From positions 1-13,590 of the forward strand of contig QJNS01000555.1 of assembly GCA_004154925.1 (NCBI GenBank): a DNA stretch of 13,590 bases, read 5' to 3'. A program made the translations under genes and the position numbers. Position 1 is the first letter of the stretch, and the number at the start of each line of letters is the position of its first letter. This document shows positions 7,915 to 13,590 of the stretch, piece after piece. The notes under the pieces were generated by a model. The model was not told the origin of the DNA and did no database searches. It saw nothing but the letters and a program-made list of their open reading frames with translations. The DNA comes from Monosporascus cannonballus (lineage: Eukaryota > Ascomycota > Sordariomycetes > Xylariales).

Positions 7915-9561
7915 ATGGCCCCGGTCGTATCTGTTGCCGCATCCGCGGCTGCTCCTACCAAGATGAAGCGTCTACCACCCTCCGGCATTCAGACGAACGG
8001 CGCGAATGCATCTTCGTCCAAATCCACCCCCTCGCCCTCAATCTCCGCTAAGAAACCCCCGTCTGCCGCTGCCAAACAACAGCAACAGCAAACACCGGCC
8101 TCGGCCACCGTAAACGGTGTTAACGGCACTACGAGTCGGCCCGGCGTATCCCGAACACGGCGCGACGTATCCAATCAGGCTGTTGGTCGAGGTCAAAGAA
8201 ATAATGCTGGATCGTTGAGATCAGCTAGCTTGGCCGTGGACACAGATTTCCCCCAGAGCTTTGAGCCGCGACCAAATGGTAAGTAGCGGCGTCGGGCTTC
8301 CCCTCTATTTCATGCGCTTACCTAGTCACACTTGACAGTTGTTACCGACTCTTACATTTTAAAAAAGTATGCTGGGAATCCTCCGTCTCTTATTTTACAC
8401 CTACATCCCACCCACTTCAGATTCGACCAGCAAGACGGCATATTCCCGTACAAGTCGCCCATGAAGATATTTCTTGACCATGTCAAGAGTAAGACTATCC
8501 CGCACGATCTGGTGCCCTACTTCAACGATTGGGGCGTCACGTTCTACGAGGGATGCTTGATCATTCAAATCCACGACCACAAGACAGCCGCCCAGGCTAA
8601 GGACAAGGCGAGGCCGGCATCCAAGTCTAACACCACCGTAACATCATCCATCCACAACTACAACCCCTATATCACCCCGTCTCCCTACGTGCCTTATCCT
8701 AAGAGTAACTTGGGCGGCATGGAAAATGGGGTCCCGCATGGAGAAGGGAAGCCTGCGGATGGAGAGGCCCAGGACAAGGCGAACATGCCAGCGCCGTCTG
8801 CTCCCTCTGATGGACAAAACAGCAATCTGCCGCCTAAAGTCAAAGTCTTCACTTGTGTTCTACACCCAACTCCGCAATCCCTGCAGACGGAATTGGCGAT
8901 TAAAGCGTCAACCCCTCGGGGTGCCATGGACTCATCTATGCATCCTCCGCCCACTCCTATGTCTGCTGTCCCCCCTCCAACACCTACCGGAACCAGCATG
9001 CCGCCTCCTGCTAAGAAGCAGAAGCGGGAGAAGATGGAGCTGGACGGAAGCAATATACGTCTCGCGGAAGCTCAGATCCTAGTTGCCACTACCGGTCCAT
9101 TGAACCTAGAGCCGGCGAAGAGCAAGGAAGATGTAATCGCGAACCTAGAAGGGGCGGCTGATCCGAAGCACTCGGACCCTCCGCCTCAGCCCAAGATCAG
9201 AAAGCGAACCGTTGCCGAAAGGGCCGCCGACGAGGCCGCGGCAGCTGAGCAGGAGAGATATATGCTAACTTTTGATGAACGTCTTACTAATCTAGGGGGC
9301 GCACAAAGCGGAGCTGACGGCGCCGACGGCCAAACAGGTGTTGCTGCCTTTGAGCCCCGCTTCGAGAGGTTCAAGGTCATTGCCGATATCAAGAGAGAGC
9401 ATGCCGAAAAGAAGGAACAGGAGAAGCTCCGTCAGCAGGAGAACGAGCGTAAACTCGCCCTGCAGAAACAGCAGCAGCAGCAGCAAGAACAACTACAACA
9501 GCGTCAACAAGCAGAAGCAGAAAAGGCCCGGCGCGAACAGGAGGCTCGCCAGGCTCAGATC

Positions 9562-9613
<52 letters not shown>

Positions 9614-10757
9614 AGCAAGAGGCTCAGCGCCGTGCCATGGCCGTCCAACAAGCCCATGCTCAGGCACAAGCCCAGGCGCAGGCGCAGGCACAGGCAGCAG
9701 CCCAGTCGCCTCCGAACGTGCAGACCAACCCCATGCAGGGCTCACACGGGCATCCCGTCCAGAACGGGTTGCCCAACGTTTCCATGCCTGGTCAAGCTGC
9801 TCACCGATTTCCGCAACAGGTTTCGCAACCGCCCGTCTCGTCACCCGTCGTTCGACAGAACACTCCACAAAACATGTCATCGCCCATGGTGGGCAACGTA
9901 CCCATGCAACAGACAAACTCTGGCATGGGAGGCAGTCCCCCAAGGCCGCCTTCGGTAGCCCAGAACCATGGCCCTATGTCTGTACCTATGACGGGTAGCA
10001 TTTCAGCAAGAGGCAGCCAACAGAGCCACCCGTCGGGTACCCCCCGCATGCCGAGCGCCACACCGCAGATGGCTCACGGTACCCCGATCAGCCGGGCAAT
10101 GCCTACACCGCGCATGACACAAGCAAGCCCTCCTCCGGGGATGATGGCAAACAACCCGCAGATGGGACAAAACATGCTCATGGGACATCAAAATATGGCC
10201 CAGAGCCAGATGATGGCCGCGCAGCTAGCGGCCCAGCAGCAGCGCCAGCGAATTGCCCAACAGCAGCAGCAGCAGATGCAAGCGATGCAGAATGCCGGCA
10301 TGATGAACGGGCAGAACCAACAGGTCCAAAATCAGCACGTGCTCCAGATGATGCAGCGGCAACAGATGCTGAACAATATGCAGAACACGAACATGATGAA
10401 CCCGGTGCAGCAAGCTCAGATGGCGCAGCGGTACCAGCAGCAACTTAACCACATGCAGCAGCAGCAACAGATGCAGGGCCAGATGGCGGGGCAGCAGATG
10501 GGAAATCCCAACTTCATGAATCTGAACGGTCTCAGCCCGCAGCAGATGGCGGCGCTTCAGCACATGCAGCAACAGCAAGGCGGCAACCCTCAGGCAGCGC
10601 AACAGCAAATACAGTTTCAGATTCGCCAGCGACAACTACAGATATACCGCCAGAACATCCAGGGCATCGCGGCCAGATTCGGCGGCCAGCAGAACATCCC
10701 TCCCGAGGTGCACGAGACGTTTAAGAAGCAGTGCTATGCTAAAGCAGTCCAGTTGCT

Positions 10758-10796
<39 letters not shown>

Positions 10797-10914
10797 CAAC
10801 ATGCAGAATATGCAGAACATGCAAAACATGCAGAATATACAGAACATGCAGAGCATGCAGAACATGCAAAACATGCAGAATATGCAAAATATGGGGGGCA
10901 TGCAAGGCATGTAG
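7915..10914 (+). CDS. spt20: SAGA complex subunit Spt20 (2 exons)
   Basis: Spt20 is a core architectural subunit of the SAGA transcription coactivator in the nucleus, needed for complex integrity and TBP delivery. The exons are 7915-8278 and 8339-10914 (979 aa). The 60-nt phase-1 intron has donor GTAAGT and acceptor TTGACAG, and joins FEPRPN to VVTDSYILKKY. The ATG context (GTCATGG) is strong, and an in-frame TGA at 7894-7896 rules out a longer N-terminus. Residues 1-121 are Ser/Ala/Pro-rich and disordered. The conserved Spt20 domain starts at about 122 (LILHLHPTHFRFD, FNDWGVTFYEGCLIIQIHDH) and continues with KVKVFTCVLHPTPQSL (about 288) and AQILVATTGPLNLEP (about 366), split by a Pro-rich insert. 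The rest is a charged coiled coil (about 470-560) and a Gln/Met/Asn-rich tail. That tail contains an 18-Gln run (residues 531-548), a 12-Gln run (929-940) and a tandem NMQ repeat up to the C-terminus. Such Q-rich tails are common in fungal Spt20. Repeat length may be polymorphic or mis-assembled. Antisense ORFs over the repeats are shadows. Confidence 0.93.
9565..9618 (+). repeat. CAG/CAA run encoding 18 glutamines
   Basis: Eighteen consecutive Gln codons in Spt20, CAG-dominated with a block of CAA in the middle to right part. The CAA interruptions should reduce slippage. It follows a shorter Q-rich block at 9469-9510 and is followed by a (QA)n dipeptide stretch near 9657-9700. Confidence 0.9.
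10759..10794 (+). repeat. Near-pure CAG tract encoding 12 glutamines
   Basis: Eleven CAG codons and a final CAA in Spt20. The nearly pure trinucleotide run is a likely site of length variation by replication slippage. Confidence 0.9.
10798..10896 (+). repeat. Nine-base tandem repeat encoding (Asn-Met-Gln)n
   Basis: Ten in-register 9-nt units of the form AAY-ATG-CAR (10798-10887), followed by one variant ending in Gly. Unit 5 has Ile for Met and unit 7 has Ser for Asn. The units differ mainly at third positions (AAC/AAT, CAG/CAA), so the array is a coding minisatellite that has diverged a little. It ends just before the Spt20 stop. Confidence 0.92.
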
Positions 10915-10942
10915 CGCATCGAACTTGAGATGGCAGCAATCC

Positions 10943-10998
10943 TGTACACGGTCCCTCCGCATGCCCGGTTCAGATAGAACCGGAGATGTTCGTGTACA
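10943..10998 (+). repeat. Nested hairpin in the Spt20 3' UTR
   Basis: The outer arms TGTACACG (10943-10950) and CGTGTACA (10991-10998) are perfect complements. They enclose a second perfect hairpin, CCGGTTC (10965-10971), loop AGATA, GAACCGG (10977-10983). The structure begins 29 nt after the Spt20 stop codon, so it should lie in the mRNA. Confidence 0.55.
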
Positions 10999-11611
10999 AC
11001 ATAGAGCACAAGCGGCATGAAGGCTCCTGGAGAGCTAGTCGAAGAAGGGATAATTGCTATTTCTACTGCGATACAAAAGCGAACTTGTCTATGAACGACT
11101 CAGAAGACGGAAAAGGGTTTCAACGGACTGGAGTTCTGGAAGGACAGCACGGCGTACGGCGGCAGGGATGAGCGAGCCACGGACAGCGCAAGCATACACG
11201 ATAACTGGTTATTCCCGGCGCTCTTATCATTGCTACGGTTTCGGGGATTGGTCTGATTTTATATACCCAGGTTCGTTTCGGGGTTTTTACGGCAGTCCAA
11301 GGGGCATGGGCAGGCTTCAGGGTAGGGAGATGGCTTACTGGTTGTATTATCGGGTTATTTTCTTTTTGCGCTTTTTACACGTTATGTGTGATCTTTTTTT
11401 GCTGTTGGTATATCCCGCAGCTTTGCGGATGCGACCTGTTTCAATCAAATGGACGAAAAAGTTATCAGCGGATTGCGCAAAGTTGCACGGCTCCTTTTCA
11501 GTATGTGATAGACTGAACAGCATATCACGTGCACGGACGCATGCATAATGATAGGCAGAGACTTTCCTCGGCACAGGCAGGTAAACGTGAGGATGCGACT
11601 ACTGGCGGGTA

Positions 11612-11619
11612 TTACGTAA
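11612..11619. promoter_or_regulatory. bZIP-type palindrome TTACGTAA
   Basis: The core lies within the 10-bp palindrome ATTACGTAAT. Yap/AP-1-like and related fungal bZIP factors bind TTACGTAA and TTAC/TTAG half sites. It is about 500 bp upstream of the ATG27 start codon. Assignment to that promoter is inferred. Confidence 0.3.
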
Positions 11620-11828
11620 TCAGGCTGTATGACGGGAGCATGTAAATAATGACATACGCCACTTGACAACGGCTACCGAGACTGGAGACTGCCCAGTAGA
11701 TAGGGATCTACCACTACAGCTACCACCATCCAAACTATCACCTGTGAGCGAAGCACATGATCTTCGCTACCGAAGACAACTGACCACCATTCCTCCTTCC
11801 TCGCACCAAGCTTACCTTAATCGCGTAT

Positions 11829-11944
11829 AGGTTTGCCTTCTAACTCTCCTTCGTCTTATATTATCTTCGCATTACCTTCCGTTTTCTCGTCCATTCTCCC
11901 GAGCCGTTTCTTCCCTGATTTGTCCTTATTGCGACTGCCTACAG
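11829..11944 (+). promoter_or_regulatory. Pyrimidine-rich ATG27 leader or promoter tract
   Basis: About 110 bases with a strong C/T bias on the coding strand, ending in CTACAG (11939-11944). CT-rich stretches are typical near transcription starts in filamentous fungi. The end also resembles a 3' splice site; with the GTGAGC at 11744-11749 it would define a 201-nt 5'-UTR intron, which is unproven. Confidence 0.4.
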
Positions 11945-12112
11945 GGCAACTATCACTCGGCCGGGCGGCTCTGATCGCTACTCACCGCTGCAACTATCGA
12001 GCACTCGGGTTCACGAGCTGGCGCTGTAGCCCTGCTTTCATCCGAAACCATCGTAATCACATCTCTTTGCGCGCGACGAGGTCGCCGCCGGAGATCGCGG
12101 CCTACACACACC

Positions 12113-13387
12113 ATGAAACTGTCATCAATACCGACGGCCGCCGACGCCGCCTTGATACTCTCGCTACTACTTCCCCAAGCAGCCGCCATGTTCAGATGCA
12201 ACCATATTGTTGCCGATAGCCAACAATACGACCTGTCCGCGTTAGACGGCGCACACAGTGTCGTCATAAGCAGAGACGAGGGCGCCAGCTTCAAAAACAC
12301 CACGTACACGGTAGATATCTGTCGGCCTCTGAAGAAGAAGGGCGATGTGCCCAAGGAACACCAGTGTCATAATGGATCACGAGGTACGTTTATGTAACCC
12401 TAGGAACTCTTTGTCTCTTACGTCGGCACTTGCATCCCGGCTCGTACGCTGTATTCGCATGTGCTAATTTCCACTATGAGGACTGCAGTCTGCGCCATCA
12501 CGCGCGAGATCGGGAAGGGCGAAGGCAACAAGGGCGACATCATCGAAAAGGTCGTCCCTATCGCCGGAGACCTCGCCGATTACGGCGGCAAGAGCCTGGA
12601 CCCCGAGATCACGAGGCTGAAGCCAGAAGACCTCCCGGGCGACAACAACCAGGGCGGGCTGCGCCTCATCCTGAAAGGTGGCTTCGACGATAAGACCAAG
12701 AGCGGCAAGAAGCGCGACCAGAAGGCCATCATCACCTTCCTGTGCGATCCCGACCGCAAGGGCACCGAGGGCGAGTACGACGCCGAGGATAAGTACGACG
12801 ACGGCGACGGACCGCTCGGCGAGGAAGCCGCGATGCTCCTAGGACGTCGCCAGAGTCCGCTGTTGTACAGGGCCGAGGATGACGGCGGCAAGGGAGATGG
12901 AGAAGGAGACGGAGAGAAACCCGTCGGCGAGATCCAGCTGGGCGAGGGCAAGAATGCCAGCCTAGTGTACGAGAGCTACGGCCCCTCCGACGAAAATGCC
13001 GACGTGGACATCCTGCGCCTGACGTGGCGCACCAAGTACGCTTGTCAAGGGCGAGCGGACGAAGGTGGGGAAGCATCGTCGAACGCCCACTGGGGTTTCT
13101 TTACCTGGCTCGTAATTCTGTGAGCTCCCCTTTAACTTCTTCGCCCGTGGCAAGATGCAGCGCTCCATCGCTAACGTATCTCCCTACCAAGCGTCTTTCT
13201 CGGTACGGCCGCCTACCTCATCTTCGGGTCCTGGCTCAACTACAACCGCTACGGCGCGCGCGGGTGGGACCTCGTGCCGCATGGCGACACCATCCGCGAC
13301 GTCCCGTACCTGTTGAAGGACTGGGCCCGACGGGTGCTGAATACCGTCCAGGGGAGCGGCAGCCGGGGCGGGTACAGCGCCGTGTGA
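12113..13387 (+). CDS. atg27: Autophagy-related protein 27, Atg27 (3 exons)
   Basis: Atg27 is a type I membrane protein of the Golgi, endosomes and pre-autophagosomal structures that supports Atg9 trafficking. The exons are 12113-12383, 12489-13119 and 13192-13387 (365 aa). Intron 1 (105 nt, phase 1) has donor GTACGT, branch GCTAAT and acceptor TGCAG, joining NGSR to VCAITREI. Intron 2 (72 nt, phase 2) has donor GTGAGC, branch GCTAAC and acceptor CCAAG, joining WLVI to LVFLGTAAY. Residues 1-25 form a signal peptide (LILSLLLPQAAA). The lumenal part carries spaced cysteines (FRCNH, DICRP, HQCHN, RVCAI, TFLCDP, KYACQ) and resembles the mannose-6-phosphate-receptor-like lumenal domain of the family. 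It includes an acidic Gly/Asp-rich stretch (about 185-250). One membrane segment runs from about 292 to 317 (WGFFTWLVILVFLGTAAYLIFGSW). The cytosolic tail begins NYNRYGARGWDLVPHGD and ends in YSAV, identical to the tyrosine sorting signal known at the yeast Atg27 C-terminus. The protein is longer than yeast Atg27 (271 aa), mostly in the lumenal part. Confidence 0.92.
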
Positions 13388-13503
13388 AGACTCGTTCTGC
13401 CCAGGCGAGAGGAATTCTGAAGGCACAAGTCTTCGAGAGGAAAGTATATGGAACGTATGACATCCATCTATAATTACGAGGGATTGCTGCTCCGCGACTA
13501 CAG

Positions 13504-13519
13504 CGAGCCTCGTGGCTCG
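13504..13519 (+). repeat. GC-rich hairpin downstream of Atg27
   Basis: CGAGCC, loop TCGT, GGCTCG: a perfect 6-bp stem 117 nt after the Atg27 stop, probably in the 3' UTR. It may be chance. Confidence 0.3.
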
Positions 13520-13570
13520 GCGCCATGAGGGATTGGAGAAAGACACAAACGAGAACTCACACATAGCCTT

Positions 13571-13584
13571 GGGGGGGGGGGGGG
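13571..13584. repeat. Homopolymer G14 near the right edge
   Basis: Fourteen consecutive G, followed by only six more bases. Together with the C13 at the left edge, it suggests that both ends were set by homopolymers. Sequencing or assembly artefacts commonly take this form. Confidence 0.9.
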
Positions 13585-13590
13585 TGGAAT

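Larger units (their letters stand above)
10915..12112. other. Intergenic region, Spt20 / Atg27
   Basis: No gene is supported. The left end is the Spt20 3' UTR and starts with a nested hairpin (10943-10998). T-rich stretches near 11355-11400 may be part of transcription termination. The right half should be the ATG27 promoter: a TTACGTAA palindrome (11612-11619), a CACGTG (11527-11532) and a long pyrimidine-rich strand (about 11829-11935). ORFs here, such as 11054-11548, are not convincing. Confidence 0.6.

Noticed and set aside
10225..10635. Antisense Leu/His-rich ORF of 136 codons
   Set aside because: It is the shadow of the CAG/CAA-rich Spt20 coding strand; Leu and His come from reverse-complemented glutamine and methionine codons.
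10798..10896. Regular short repeats considered as a CRISPR-like array
   Set aside because: The unit is 9 nt, in frame, without spacers, and lies inside a eukaryotic coding sequence.
10734..11018. Antisense Cys/Met/Phe repeat ORF that looks like a cysteine-rich peptide
   Set aside because: It is an antisense frame of the Spt20 NMQ minisatellite and CAG tract; the periodicity comes from the sense repeat.
13024..13473. 149-codon ORF across the end of the Atg27 gene
   Set aside because: It runs in another frame over Atg27 exons and intron 2; the spliced Atg27 model explains the region with a membrane segment and a YSAV end.

Overview
This window looks like nuclear DNA from a filamentous ascomycete, most probably a Sordariomycete. 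The support is gene content and structure: five short spliceosomal introns (60-105 nt) and one longer one (346 nt), with GTAAGT, GTGAGT, GTGAGC or GTACGT donors, CTAAC/CTAAT-type branch points and AG acceptors. The protein families have the extended, low-complexity form usual in moulds. The window starts in a C13-A14 homopolymer and ends six bases after a G14 run, so it may be a complete short contig broken at homopolymers.

Layout. 1-260: a small cysteine-rich ORF of unknown function. 261-2445: about 2.2 kb with no recognisable gene. 2446-4527 (minus): the three-exon gene for eIF2B subunit gamma (GCD1-type), translation initiation. 4528-5209: a divergent promoter region with an 11-bp inverted repeat around a CACGTG box. 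5210-6590 (plus): a two-exon peroxin 22-like protein with an N-terminal membrane anchor. 6591-7914: a 1.3-kb intergenic region with a perfect 9-bp stem-loop. 7915-10914 (plus): a two-exon SAGA subunit Spt20 with long glutamine runs and a C-terminal (NMQ)n tandem repeat. 10915-12112: intergenic, with a nested hairpin just after the Spt20 stop, a TTACGTAA palindrome and a pyrimidine-rich leader. 12113-13387 (plus): three-exon Atg27, a type I membrane protein of autophagy ending in a YSAV sorting signal. 13388-13590: 3' flank.

The four recognised genes are housekeeping genes of different pathways: translation initiation, peroxisome biogenesis, chromatin/transcription coactivation and autophagy. 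I see no biosynthetic cluster, transposon, CRISPR array, tRNA or rRNA. The most notable observations are regulatory or structural: the bracketed E-box in the divergent promoter, a 62-codon upstream ORF ending four bases before the peroxin ATG, the nested 3' hairpin after Spt20, the repeat-rich Spt20 tail, and the unassigned cysteine-rich ORF at the left edge. Exon boundaries were read by eye from splice signals, frame and family resemblance; none was tested with transcripts.
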